Source of the DNA: Alphaproteobacteria bacterium
GTDB taxonomy: Bacteria; Pseudomonadota; Alphaproteobacteria; Micropepsales; Micropepsaceae
NCBI GenBank assembly: GCA_028871345.1
Contig: JAGWNK010000004.1
Span: 62,001-126,000, forward strand
DNA: 64,000 bases
Direction: 5' to 3'
A program made the translations under genes and the position numbers. Positions 41,972 through 50,390 of this stretch are shown piece after piece; position 1 is the first letter of the stretch; every line of letters starts with the position of its first letter. Below the pieces are notes generated by a model. The model saw only the letters and a program-made list of their open reading frames with translations. It searched no databases and had not been told where the DNA came from.

Positions 41972-44236
41972 TCACTTCAGGACAACGCCTCGTTCCGCCG
42001 CAAATGCAGCAAGGCGGCTGCGCAATGAATGGTCCGCGCGACCACAAAGCCTTTCGACAAACTGTGAGACTTCGCCGTAATTCAGGCTTCGAATCATCAT
42101 CTTGACCGGACCGATGTTGCCCGGGGACATGGACAGGGTCCTGAGGCCCAGCCCCACCAGCGCCATGGCATCCAGCGGCCGCCCCGCCATTTCGCCACAC
42201 AACGAGACTTCTCCTCCGGCTTCCGTGGCACTGCGAACGATCTGGCGGATCAGGGTCAGGGCCGCGGGATGCAGCATGTCGTACCGGCGGGCGACACGCG
42301 GGTTCGTCCGGTCGACCGCGAAGGCGAGCGACAGAAGATCATTCGAACCGATCGAGACGAAATCCGCGCTGCGCATGATCTGGGGCAGCATGAAGGCCAA
42401 CGCCGGCACCTCGAGCATCGCGCCGACGAGCACTTGCCGCGGCTGGGGCAGTACGAGTAGGCGCATCCGCTCCGTTTCGCGATCGACCAACGCCCTGGCC
42501 TGATTGAACTCGGAAACGTCGCTGACCATCGGCAGCAGGATGCGCAAGACCTTGCCCGCCGACGCGGTCAGCAGGGCACGCACCTGGTAACGCAACAACG
42601 CCGGGCGATCGAGCGCGATGCGGATGGCGCGCCAGCCCAGTGCGGGGTTTTCCTCGCGCTCCCAGCGCGCATAGGGCAGAACCTTGTCGCCGCCGAGATC
42701 AAGTGTGCGGAAAACGACCGGCTTGTCACCGGCCGCGTCAATGATCTGCGAATAGAATTCGATTTGATCGGACAGCCGCGGCATCGTCTCGCCGATCATG
42801 AACTGCAGTTCCGTGCGGAACAGACCGATGCCATCGGCGCCCGACTCGTGCAGATGCGGCACGTCGAGCAGCAGGCCGGCATTCATCATCAACCTGATGT
42901 GTACGCCGTCGCGCGTCACGGCCGGCAAGTCGCGGACTTCCGCGTACTGCGCCACGCGGTGCGCGCGCAGCGTCCGTTTCGCCTCGAAGGCCGCGACGAT
43001 CTCCTCGGCGGGGCGCAAATGCACTTCGCCGCTTTCCCCGTCGATCGCGACCAGGTCTCCGGCGCGCGCCGCGTCCGTGATCTCGTCCACTCCGCTGACG
43101 AGCGGCAACCCCATCGCCCGCGCCACGATCGCGACGTGCGACGTGGTCGCGGCCTCTTCCAGCACCAGTGCATGCAGATGGTCGCGGCGGTAATCGAGCA
43201 ATTCCGCAGGCCCCATGGCGCGCGCCAAGAGCACGGAATCCTTGGGCATATTGGCCGCCTTGTTGCCGTCGCCTGACAAATGGCGCAGCAGGCGCCGCGC
43301 GAGATCGTCGAGATCGTGCGCGCGCTCGCGCAAGACCGGGTCGTTCAGGCGGCTCACCCGCAGCCGCATTTCGTCCTGCACGCGCTCCACCGCCGCTTCG
43401 GCCGTCAGGCCCGTGCGTACCGCGTCGCGCATTCGCTGGCGCCAGCCCTGGTCGTGCGCAAAGAGCCGGTAGGTCTCGATCACTTCGCGACTCTCGCCCG
43501 TGAGATCGAGCTCGCTCGAGTCCAGCATCTGGTCCACGGAGTCGCGCAAGGCGCCGATCGCGGTCTCCAGACGGATCAGTTCCTCCTGCGGATTGTCGGC
43601 GATCATGCGTTCCACGAGAACGCGCGGCTCGTGAAGGAACACATGGCCCACCGCCACACCTTCGGACAAACCCTCGCCCCGGAATTTGCGCGGTCGTTCC
43701 GGGCTGAGGTCCGGCTCGTCAAGTTCCGCGACGTTGAACAAGCCGCCTTGCGCGACGACCTCGGCCAACACCATCGCGACGGTCTGCAGAGCCTCGACTT
43801 CCTCCTCGGCATATTGCCGCGAGGCGCGGTTCTGCACCGTCAAGACGCCGAATACCTGCCCGCCGCGCACGATGGGCACGCCGAGGAAGGAATGATAGGG
43901 ATCTTCACCTGTCTCGGGCCGGTACGAGAAGTGCGGATGGCTCGGCGCGTCGCTGAGGTTCACGGGTTCGCCGGTCTCCGCCACCAGACCGACAAGACCC
44001 TCGCCCGCCTTCATCCGGGTGCGGTGGACGGCCGCGGGGTTCAACCCTTCGGTGGCGAACAGTTCCAGCGCCTTGCCCGCCCGGCGCAGATAGATCGAGC
44101 AGACCTCGGCGACCATGTTCGCGGCAATCACCGTCACGAGCTTGTCGAGGCGCATCTGCGCGCTCGTCTGCTCGGCCATGATTTCCCGCAGGCGCCGCAG
44201 CAGCGTGCGCGGTCCGCCTGTGGCGACGGGTGGCAT
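41972..44236 (-). CDS. ptsP: PTS-Ntr enzyme I (PtsP)
   Basis: The 754-residue protein begins the nitrogen phosphotransferase chain, passing phosphate from PEP to NPr. A GAF domain (about 20-165, AGEGLVGLVAETGEPVNL in the middle) precedes the enzyme I core. The phospho-His is in TTSHVAIVARAMGLPLV (about 355), and the PEP-binding barrel shows RTLDLGGDK, GLFRTELQFM and VSLCGEMAGRP. It is 46 bases downstream of lysC on the same strand. Alternative starts at the N-terminus are possible. Confidence 0.95.
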   Translation of the reverse strand: MPPVATGGPRTLLRRLREIMAEQTSAQMRLDKLVTVIAANMVAEVCSIYLRRAGKALELFATEGLNPAAVHRTRMKAGEGLVGLVAETGEPVNLSDAPSHPHFSYRPETGEDPYHSFLGVPIVRGGQVFGVLTVQNRASRQYAEEEVEALQTVAMVLAEVVAQGGLFNVAELDEPDLSPERPRKFRGEGLSEGVAVGHVFLHEPRVLVERMIADNPQEELIRLETAIGALRDSVDQMLDSSELDLTGESREVIETYRLFAHDQGWRQRMRDAVRTGLTAEAAVERVQDEMRLRVSRLNDPVLRERAHDLDDLARRLLRHLSGDGNKAANMPKDSVLLARAMGPAELLDYRRDHLHALVLEEAATTSHVAIVARAMGLPLVSGVDEITDAARAGDLVAIDGESGEVHLRPAEEIVAAFEAKRTLRAHRVAQYAEVRDLPAVTRDGVHIRLMMNAGLLLDVPHLHESGADGIGLFRTELQFMIGETMPRLSDQIEFYSQIIDAAGDKPVVFRTLDLGGDKVLPYARWEREENPALGWRAIRIALDRPALLRYQVRALLTASAGKVLRILLPMVSDVSEFNQARALVDRETERMRLLVLPQPRQVLVGAMLEVPALAFMLPQIMRSADFVSIGSNDLLSLAFAVDRTNPRVARRYDMLHPAALTLIRQIVRSATEAGGEVSLCGEMAGRPLDAMALVGLGLRTLSMSPGNIGPVKMMIRSLNYGEVSQFVERLCGRADHSLRSRLAAFAAERGVVLK

Positions 44237-44282
44237 CAGTCACACTCCAGTCTTCCCCGCCATCGGGGAGGATGAGAGCATA

Positions 44283-45506
44283 TCATGCCGTATCGAGTTC
44301 GTAGGCGGAATGCAGGGCGCGGACCGCAAGTTCGACGTATTCCTCGGCGATGAGGACGCTGACCTTGATCTCCGAGGTCGAGATGACCTGGATGTTGATG
44401 CCTTTGTCGGACAGGGTGCGGAACATGGCCTGCGCCACGCCGGGGTGCGCCCTCATGCCGATGCCGATGATGGACACCTTTGCGACATTGGAATCGGACG
44501 TGATCTCCCGGTAGCCAATGGCGGGAGCGGCGTCCTCCAGGGCTTTCAGCGCGCGCGCCAATTCGCTGCGGGCGCAGGTGAAGGTCAAATCAGTTCGCCG
44601 ACCGTCCTCCGAGACATTCTGCACGATCATGTCGACATTGACACCCGCGTCGGCCAACGGACCGAAAATCGCCGCCGCGATGCCGGGGCGGTCGGGGATC
44701 TTCATCAGCGATATCTTCGCTTCGTCGCGGGAATAGGCGATGCCGGTGACCGGTTTCTTTTCCACGATGTCTTCCTCGTCGCACAGAAGGGTGCCGCCGG
44801 CATCCGGGTCGAACGTCGACAGGACGCGGACAGGCACGCGATAGAGCATGGCAATTTCGACGGACCGCGTCTGCAGCACCTTGGCGCCCAGCGAGGCCAT
44901 TTCCAGCATTTCTTCGAAGGCAATTTTGGGCAGACGCCGCGCCTTGGCGACAATCCGCGGATCGGTGGTGTAGACGCCGTCGACGTCGGTGTAGATATCA
45001 CAACGGTCCGCCTTGATGGCCGCCGCCACCGCCACGGCGCTGGTGTCGGAACCACCGCGACCCAGAGTGGAGATGCGGTTGTCGGCCGCGATGCCCTGGA
45101 ACCCGGCGACCACGGCCACCTGCCCCTGTCCGAGCCGCTCGTTAAGAAGGCCGGGCTCGATGCCCTCGATTCGGGCGGAGCCGTGCATGGCCGACGTCCG
45201 GATCGGGATCTGCCATCCCAGCCATGAGCGGGCCGGCACGCCGATGGCGCCCAGGGCCACGGCCAGAAGGCCCGCCGTGACCTGCTCACCCGCGGCCACG
45301 ACCGTGTCATACTCCCTGGCATCGTGCAGCGGCGAAATGTCCTTGGTCCAGCCCACCAGCTTGTTGGTCTCGCCAGCCATCGCCGACACCACGACAGCCA
45401 CCTGGTGGCCCCGGTCCACTTCGCGCTTGACGAGGGTGGCCACATGGCGGATGCGATCCAGGTCGGCCACCGAAGTACCGCCGAATTTCATCGCAATCTT
45501 TGCCAT
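44283..45506 (-). CDS. lysC: Aspartokinase
   Basis: The 407-residue enzyme phosphorylates aspartate for lysine, threonine and methionine synthesis. The kinase domain has [17 protein letters not shown] at the start, [11 protein letters not shown] and [13 protein letters not shown]. Two ACT domains follow (about 265-400), including [14 protein letters not shown] and [18 protein letters not shown], the probable feedback sites. The start is ATG at 45506; the 81-base spacer to divergent ubiG leaves room for both promoters. Confidence 0.96.
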   Translation of the reverse strand: MAKIAMKFGGTSVADLDRIRHVATLVKREVDRGHQVAVVVSAMAGETNKLVGWTKDISPLHDAREYDTVVAAGEQVTAGLLAVALGAIGVPARSWLGWQIPIRTSAMHGSARIEGIEPGLLNERLGQGQVAVVAGFQGIAADNRISTLGRGGSDTSAVAVAAAIKADRCDIYTDVDGVYTTDPRIVAKARRLPKIAFEEMLEMASLGAKVLQTRSVEIAMLYRVPVRVLSTFDPDAGGTLLCDEEDIVEKKPVTGIAYSRDEAKISLMKIPDRPGIAAAIFGPLADAGVNVDMIVQNVSEDGRRTDLTFTCARSELARALKALEDAAPAIGYREITSDSNVAKVSIIGIGMRAHPGVAQAMFRTLSDKGINIQVISTSEIKVSVLIAEEYVELAVRALHSAYELDTA

Positions 45507-45587
45507 GGCCTCGCCCGTTTGCGCGTTACGCACCAGAGGGCCATACATAGACGGCACCTCGCCCCTACTCAACGCCGAAACCTGCTC

Positions 45588-46316
45588 ATGACCGACGCAC
45601 CCTCCATCGATCCGGCAGAAGTCGCCAAATTCTCCGCCATGGCGGCCGAATGGTGGGACCCGACCGGCAAATTCGCCCCCCTGCACAAGTTCAATCCGGT
45701 ACGGTTGAAATTCATCCGAGACGTCGCAGCGACCCATTTCCGGCGGCCCGCCCTGAAGCCGTTCGAGGGCCTCCAGCTCTTGGACATCGGCTGCGGGGGC
45801 GGCCTCCTCGCCGAACCCATGGCCAATCTCGGATTCAGCGTCCTTGGCATTGACGCCTCCGAGAGGAACGTCCGGACAGCCGCTTCACATGCCGCGTCGT
45901 CCGGAGTGCATATCGACTATCGGGTGGCCTCCGCCGAATCGCTCGCCGAGGCGGGAGGGGACTACCACGTGGTCCTCAACATGGAGGTCGTCGAGCACGT
46001 GGCCGACCTGCCGGGCTATCTGAGGGCCTGCGCCAAACTCGTCCGGCCTGGCGGGCTGATGTTCGTGGCCACGCTCAACAAGACGCTCAAGTCGCTGGCC
46101 CTGGCAAAGATCGGCGCGGAATACGTGCTACGTTGGCTGCCGCCGGGAACGCACGACTGGAACCGCTTCGTGGAGCCCGACCGGCTTCAGGCAATGCTTG
46201 AGGAGGTGGGCCTCAAGGTCCTGATCTTGCAGGGCGTCAGCTTCGATCCGCTGAATTGGGCCTGGAAGCTGTCCCACGATACCGACGTGAACTACATGAT
46301 GGTGGTCGGCCGCTAG
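45588..46316 (+). CDS. ubiG: Ubiquinone biosynthesis O-methyltransferase UbiG
   Basis: The 242-residue enzyme performs both O-methylations in ubiquinone synthesis. Characteristic features are the N-terminal [23 protein letters not shown] (parts: [24 protein letters not shown]), motif [12 protein letters not shown] (about 62-72), [30 protein letters not shown] (partly) and [14 protein letters not shown] at 45588 gives the family-standard N-terminus. Divergent from lysC. Confidence 0.95.
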   Translation: MTDAPSIDPAEVAKFSAMAAEWWDPTGKFAPLHKFNPVRLKFIRDVAATHFRRPALKPFEGLQLLDIGCGGGLLAEPMANLGFSVLGIDASERNVRTAASHAASSGVHIDYRVASAESLAEAGGDYHVVLNMEVVEHVADLPGYLRACAKLVRPGGLMFVATLNKTLKSLALAKIGAEYVLRWLPPGTHDWNRFVEPDRLQAMLEEVGLKVLILQGVSFDPLNWAWKLSHDTDVNYMMVVGR

Positions 46317-46324
46317 ACCCGGCG

Positions 46325-46723
46325 TTATTTCTGATAGGGACGATCGACGTACATTTTCCTGCCATAAAGCACATGGGGCACGCAGAAGTTCTCCTGCCCC
46401 ACGGCAATGCTCCGCGGCACCATGACCGTGGCGATGTCGGCGCCCATCTTGGTGCATTCCGCGCCCGCAGGCATGTCGTAGTGGATGATCCTGACCGTGT
46501 AGGCCGGACAGATGTCTCCGCAACGAATGTCGACGATCACACGGATCCCGTGATGGATACCCAGCACAGGATCTGCCGGCACTTGTTTGACGGCGAAAAC
46601 CGCCGCGGCGCGGCTGACCAGTTGTCCGTCGGTCAAAGCATCGGTCGAAGCACCGGCAGAAGGTGTGACGGCCGCCAGTAGAATGCCGCCCATCAGCGCC
46701 ACTGCGCTCGCACCGTCACGCAT
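46325..46723 (-). CDS. Secreted hypothetical protein
   Basis: The 132-residue protein has a probable signal peptide (about 1-25, cut near AGA|STD). The mature part contains four cysteines (in RCGDICP, AECTKMG and ENFCVPH), suggesting two disulfides. It ends two bases before the DUF1178 gene region boundary and converges with ubiG, eight bases between stops. No family recognised. It may be co-transcribed with the DUF1178 gene two bases upstream. Confidence 0.65.
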   Translation of the reverse strand: MRDGASAVALMGGILLAAVTPSAGASTDALTDGQLVSRAAAVFAVKQVPADPVLGIHHGIRVIVDIRCGDICPAYTVRIIHYDMPAGAECTKMGADIATVMVPRSIAVGQENFCVPHVLYGRKMYVDRPYQK

Positions 46724-46725
46724 TC

Positions 46726-47139
46726 CTAGTTCGCCTCTTCCTCGAGATCGGGCGGCAGCGGTGCGACATCGACACCCTCTTCGATCAATTCTTTGGCTTC
46801 CTTCAGCGTGGCTTCGCCATAGATGTGCCGCGCGTCGGTCTCGCCATAATGGATCTTGCGTGCCTCCTCGGGAAAGCGGGGCCCGACATATTCGGCATTC
46901 TCCTTGACGTATTTGCGCATACCGGAAACGAACTGGTGCATCTTCCTGAGCTCATCCCTGGCAGCAGTCTTCTTCGTGCCTGCCACGGCCGGCGCCATGA
47001 TCGCTTTCACGACCTTGCGCGTGTCGCACACCGGGCAAACGAGCTTGCCTTCCGCGGCCTGTTCATCGAACGCCGCGCTCGACTGGAACCAGCCCTCGAA
47101 TTCGTGGCTGTTCGCGCATCTCAGATTGTAGACGATCAC
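46726..47139 (-). CDS. DUF1178 family protein
   Basis: The 137-residue protein has the DUF1178 hallmarks: MIVYNLRCANSHEFEGWF at the N-terminus with a first Cys/His site, LVCPVCDTRKVVKAIMAP supplying a CxxC, and the C-terminal block VGPRFPEEARKIHYGE. The Cys pairs suggest a zinc-ribbon-like metal site. Function is undefined. It commonly follows the nitrilase/grxC genes in alphaproteobacteria, as here. Confidence 0.9.
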   Translation of the reverse strand: MIVYNLRCANSHEFEGWFQSSAAFDEQAAEGKLVCPVCDTRKVVKAIMAPAVAGTKKTAARDELRKMHQFVSGMRKYVKENAEYVGPRFPEEARKIHYGETDARHIYGEATLKEAKELIEEGVDVAPLPPDLEEEAN

Positions 47140-47196
47140 GGCGCTCTGCTTTCCTTGCCGGCAAGGATGAATCCAAACATTCGGGACCGCAAGGCG

Positions 47197-48030
47197 TTAA
47201 CCCTGTTCGCGGGCCTGCACGAAGGGCCTTTCGTGCTGCAGGCTCGGAATTCTCGCACGTGTCTCCGCCGACAAGGCAGGATCGATCTCGGCTACAACCA
47301 CGCCGGGTTCATCGCCTGCTTCCGCCAGAATCTCGCCCCAGGGTGAGACGATCAGCGAATGTCCGTAGGTATGCCGACCGTTGGCATGACGCCCGCCCTG
47401 CGCCGGCGCGACAACGAATGCACCGTTCTCGATGGCCCGCGCCTGCAGGAGTACGTGCCAATGCGCTTTTCCCGTGGTTTCGGTAAACGCAGACGGCACC
47501 GACAGCATGAAGGCACCCGCCTTGGCCAGGGCCCGATACAGCTCGGGAAATCGCAGATCGTAGCAGATGGTCAGCCCCAGCTTGCCCCACGGCAAGTCGG
47601 CCGTAACTAGCCTGTTGCCGGCCGAGACCGTGCTAGATTCGAGGTAACGTTCGCCCGACGGCAGATCGACATCGAAGAGGTGGATTTTGTCGTAGCGCGC
47701 GGCGATGGCGCCGCGGGGATCGATCAGATACGAACGGTTGGCGGATTTCGCGTCGCTGACCTTGATCGCCAGGGATCCGACCAGGAGCCAGATGCCCAGT
47801 TCGCCCGCAAGCGCACGAAACCGCGGCAACGCCGTATCCGCCTCTTCGACCTCGCTACGCTCCAACTTCGCGCCGCCGTCGGGCGCCATGAGCGTGGTGT
47901 TCTCCGGCGTTGCCACGAACCGGGCGCCGCGCGCGCCTGCTTCGCGGATAAGGCGCACCGCAGCGTCGATGTTCTCCGCCACATCATCGGAGGAGCGCAA
48001 CTGTACGCAGGCGGCGCGGAAACTCGTCAT
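47197..48030 (-). CDS. Carbon-nitrogen hydrolase (Nit1-like, deaminated-glutathione amidase group)
   Basis: The 277-residue nitrilase-superfamily enzyme has the catalytic triad Glu43 (ATPENTTLM), Lys115 (RYDKIHLFDVDLP) and Cys156 (LTICYDLRFPELYR). The active-site surroundings match the Nit1 group, which repairs deaminated glutathione. The adjacent glutaredoxin gene, overlapping by four bases, supports a glutathione link, though that is inference. Confidence 0.88.
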   Translation of the reverse strand: MTSFRAACVQLRSSDDVAENIDAAVRLIREAGARGARFVATPENTTLMAPDGGAKLERSEVEEADTALPRFRALAGELGIWLLVGSLAIKVSDAKSANRSYLIDPRGAIAARYDKIHLFDVDLPSGERYLESSTVSAGNRLVTADLPWGKLGLTICYDLRFPELYRALAKAGAFMLSVPSAFTETTGKAHWHVLLQARAIENGAFVVAPAQGGRHANGRHTYGHSLIVSPWGEILAEAGDEPGVVVAEIDPALSAETRARIPSLQHERPFVQAREQG

Positions 48031-48284
48031 TCGGTCAGCAGCGGATCAAGTTCGCCGGCACGTTCCAACTCGTATAGCTGGTCACAACCGCCCACATGCC
48101 GGTCGCCGATGAAGATCTGGGGGACGGTCCTGGCGCCGCAGGTCTGCGCCAGCATTTCGTCGCGGGCGTCGGCATCCATGTAGACGTCGATCTCCTCGAA
48201 CGAGACACCCTTCTTGGTCAGAAGCGCCTTGGCGCGGACGCAGTAGGGGCAAATCGGGGTGGTGTAGATGCGAACCTTCGGCAT
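48027..48284 (-). CDS. grxC: Glutaredoxin 3
   Basis: The 85-residue thioredoxin-fold protein has the dithiol active site CPYC at residues 12-15, the cis-Pro region RTVPQIFIGD and the glutathione-binding GGCDQL. It reduces disulfides with glutathione in the cytoplasm. Its stop overlaps the nitrilase start, and comF lies 42 bases upstream on the same strand. Confidence 0.95.
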   Translation of the reverse strand: MPKVRIYTTPICPYCVRAKALLTKKGVSFEEIDVYMDADARDEMLAQTCGARTVPQIFIGDRHVGGCDQLYELERAGELDPLLTE

Positions 48285-48326
48285 TTCGAAACACAGCGGG
48301 GCGGCACCCCCTTATATAGCGTCCAC

Positions 48327-49076
48327 TTACGCCCGGACAACGCGGGCCAGAGCCAGAACGAAGACCTTGTCGGCCCCCGCCCGCTTGAATGCCTTGGCGC
48401 AGGCGTCGGCGGTCGCCCCGGTCGTCATGACATCGTCCACCAAGAGGATACGGCGCCCGGACACATCGCGCGCCCGCTCAGCGGGTACCGCAAAGGCGCC
48501 GCGGACATTGGTCCTGCGCGCAGCGGCGGAGGGCATCTTGCCTTGGCTGGGTGTGGCGCGGCGGCGGCTGAGCAACAGCGGATCGACGGTTTTCCCGCAA
48601 GCGCGCCCCAGCGCCCTTGCGATCTCCGCGGACTGGTTGTAGCGGCGCGTCCACAGCCGCAGGCGATGCAGCGGCACGGGCACGATGACGTCGGAATGCG
48701 CTAACAGGTCCCGCCCGACCCGGTCCAGCCAGCGACCGAAGGCCGGCACCAGGTCCAACCGGTCGGCATGCTTGAGGGCCAGCACCGGTCCCTTGCTGGC
48801 ATCGTCGTAACGCAGGATGGCACGGGCCCTGTCAAAAGCGGGCGGATGCGCCAGACACGCGGCGCACAACATCTCACCGCCCGGATCGACTTCGAACGGC
48901 AGGCCGCAGATGCCGCACGCAGCGCCTTCCAAAAAATGCAGCGTACTCCAGCAGGACGGACACAAACCGTTCGGATCACCGACGGGTTCGCGGCAGATGA
49001 TGCACAGCGGCGGATAGAAGAGGTCGAGCGCAGTACGCCCTGCCCGCCGCCAGAGGCTCGCCATGCCGACATCCAT
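48327..49076 (-). CDS. comF: ComF family phosphoribosyltransferase-like protein
   Basis: The 249-residue protein has N-terminal cysteine pairs (CIIC, CPSC, CGIC, CAAC within about residues 25-80), probably a zinc site. A type I phosphoribosyltransferase fold follows, with the PRPP-binding motif ILLVDDVMTTGAT (about 213-225) and RRYNQSAEIARAL. ComF proteins take part in natural DNA uptake in competent species; in alphaproteobacteria the role is often unknown. An ATG at 49064 is an alternative start; the divergent methyltransferase begins only 17 bases away. Confidence 0.9.
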   Translation of the reverse strand: MDVGMASLWRRAGRTALDLFYPPLCIICREPVGDPNGLCPSCWSTLHFLEGAACGICGLPFEVDPGGEMLCAACLAHPPAFDRARAILRYDDASKGPVLALKHADRLDLVPAFGRWLDRVGRDLLAHSDVIVPVPLHRLRLWTRRYNQSAEIARALGRACGKTVDPLLLSRRRATPSQGKMPSAAARRTNVRGAFAVPAERARDVSGRRILLVDDVMTTGATADACAKAFKRAGADKVFVLALARVVRA

Positions 49077-49093
49077 CTTGCTAGTCTAGTGCG

Positions 49094-49942
49094 ATGACCA
49101 ACGGCCCGCCGCGGATTTTCGACAGGCATGCACAGGCGCTTCATCGAGCGCGAGCAAGTCGCAGAAACGGGGACCGGTTCCTCTGTGACGTTGCCATCGA
49201 CGGCCTGATGGCGCGTCTCGTTCCCGTGAACCGCAAATTCACGCGTGGCCTGGCGGTTCTTGGGGATGTGCCGGCGGCCCTGCGAAACCTTGCACCTGCC
49301 TGGCATACCGGCTTGCTGGATGACATGGATCGTCTCGACGTTGCCGACGGCGGCTTCGATCTCGCCGTCAGCGTACTGTGGCTGCACAGTGTCAATGACC
49401 TGCCCGGCGTGTTGGCACAGGTGAAACGCGCACTCAATCCCGACGGACTGTTCGCGGCCGCGATGTTCGGCGGCTCGACGCTCACCGAGCTCCGCGAATC
49501 GCTGGCCGCTGGCGAGATCGCGACGTTGGACGGGATCACGCCGCGGGTGGCGCCATTCGCCGATGTGCGGGAGCTGGGTACCCTCCTGCAACGGGCCGGC
49601 TTTGCCTTGCCGGTGGCTGATGTGGAGCGCACGACAGTTCGGTATCGCGCATTCAAGACCCTGGTGGACGACCTGCGGCTCATGGGAGAAACGAACGCAC
49701 TCGCCGGACGGCAGCGCACCTTGCGGCGCGACACGTTGCGGGCTGCGCTCGAGCGCTACGGGACCAAGCATTCCGACGAACAGGGCAAACTGCTCGCTAC
49801 CTTCGATATCGCCTATCTGATCGGCTGGTCGCCCCATGAATCGCAGCAGCAGCCACTGAGGCCCGGCAGCGCCAAGATGCGATTGGCGGATGCGCTGGGA
49901 ACCAGCGAACATCCCACCGGCGACAAGGCGCGCCCGCGCTAA
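49094..49942 (+). CDS. Methyltransferase-like protein (BioC/NDUFAF5 group), degenerate SAM motif
   Basis: The 282-residue protein resembles the alphaproteobacterial methyltransferases near comF that are related to BioC and mitochondrial NDUFAF5. It opens with IFDRHAQALHRARASRR. Motifs after the first are recognisable (FDLAVSVLWLHSVNDLPGVL in parts, then RALNPDGLFAAAMFGG, and TLVDDLRLMGETN). The glycine-rich motif I expected near residue 50 is replaced by RGLAVLGDVPAAL. Catalysis is therefore doubtful. It ends overlapping the cupin gene tail-to-tail. Confidence 0.8.
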   Translation: MTNGPPRIFDRHAQALHRARASRRNGDRFLCDVAIDGLMARLVPVNRKFTRGLAVLGDVPAALRNLAPAWHTGLLDDMDRLDVADGGFDLAVSVLWLHSVNDLPGVLAQVKRALNPDGLFAAAMFGGSTLTELRESLAAGEIATLDGITPRVAPFADVRELGTLLQRAGFALPVADVERTTVRYRAFKTLVDDLRLMGETNALAGRQRTLRRDTLRAALERYGTKHSDEQGKLLATFDIAYLIGWSPHESQQQPLRPGSAKMRLADALGTSEHPTGDKARPR

Positions 49943-50385
49943 CCGCCTTTCAGAAATGCCGCGACCGTTGGGATCGATTGGAGCGCTTTCAACTCGTCCA
50001 CCGTCGGCAGCGCCGGTCGATCACGATCGACATTGACCATGCAAAGAAAGCCCAGATGCGAGACCGGCTCTGCGCGAAATTGGTGCCAAGTCCAGGCCGG
50101 TATGGTCACCAGATCGTTGGCAGCGATATTGTAGACTTGGTCTCCAACCAGGCACGTCCCCGTGCCGCGCAGGATGAGGACCGCGTGCATGTGCTCGTGC
50201 CGTTCCAGTGTGGAATAGCCACCCGGTGAGACGTCGAAATACCGCAGCTCGGCATGCAAGGCCGGGTCGCAGAACAGCGTCTGCCGTGTGATGGCCTTGA
50301 AGGGCGCGCTGCCTTCCTCCTTGTAGGCGAGAAGATCGGTATTCTCCCAACGGAAGTTCTGGAACCTGCGGATGGGCTTTTCCAT
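49939..50385 (-). CDS. Cupin protein, candidate methylthioxylulose-phosphate lyase partner of the RuBisCO-like protein
   Basis: The 148-residue single-domain cupin has metal ligands in RHEHMH (His63, His65, possibly His67) and TWHQF (His101); the glutamate usual in motif 1 is not obvious. It begins five bases after the RuBisCO-like gene stop and is almost certainly co-transcribed. In Rhodospirillum rubrum a cupin works after the RuBisCO-like protein, removing methanethiol from 1-methylthioxylulose 5-phosphate to give 1-deoxyxylulose 5-phosphate. The same role is inferred here from adjacency and size. Confidence 0.75.
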   Translation of the reverse strand: MEKPIRRFQNFRWENTDLLAYKEEGSAPFKAITRQTLFCDPALHAELRYFDVSPGGYSTLERHEHMHAVLILRGTGTCLVGDQVYNIAANDLVTIPAWTWHQFRAEPVSHLGFLCMVNVDRDRPALPTVDELKALQSIPTVAAFLKGG

Positions 50386-50390
50386 CGACC

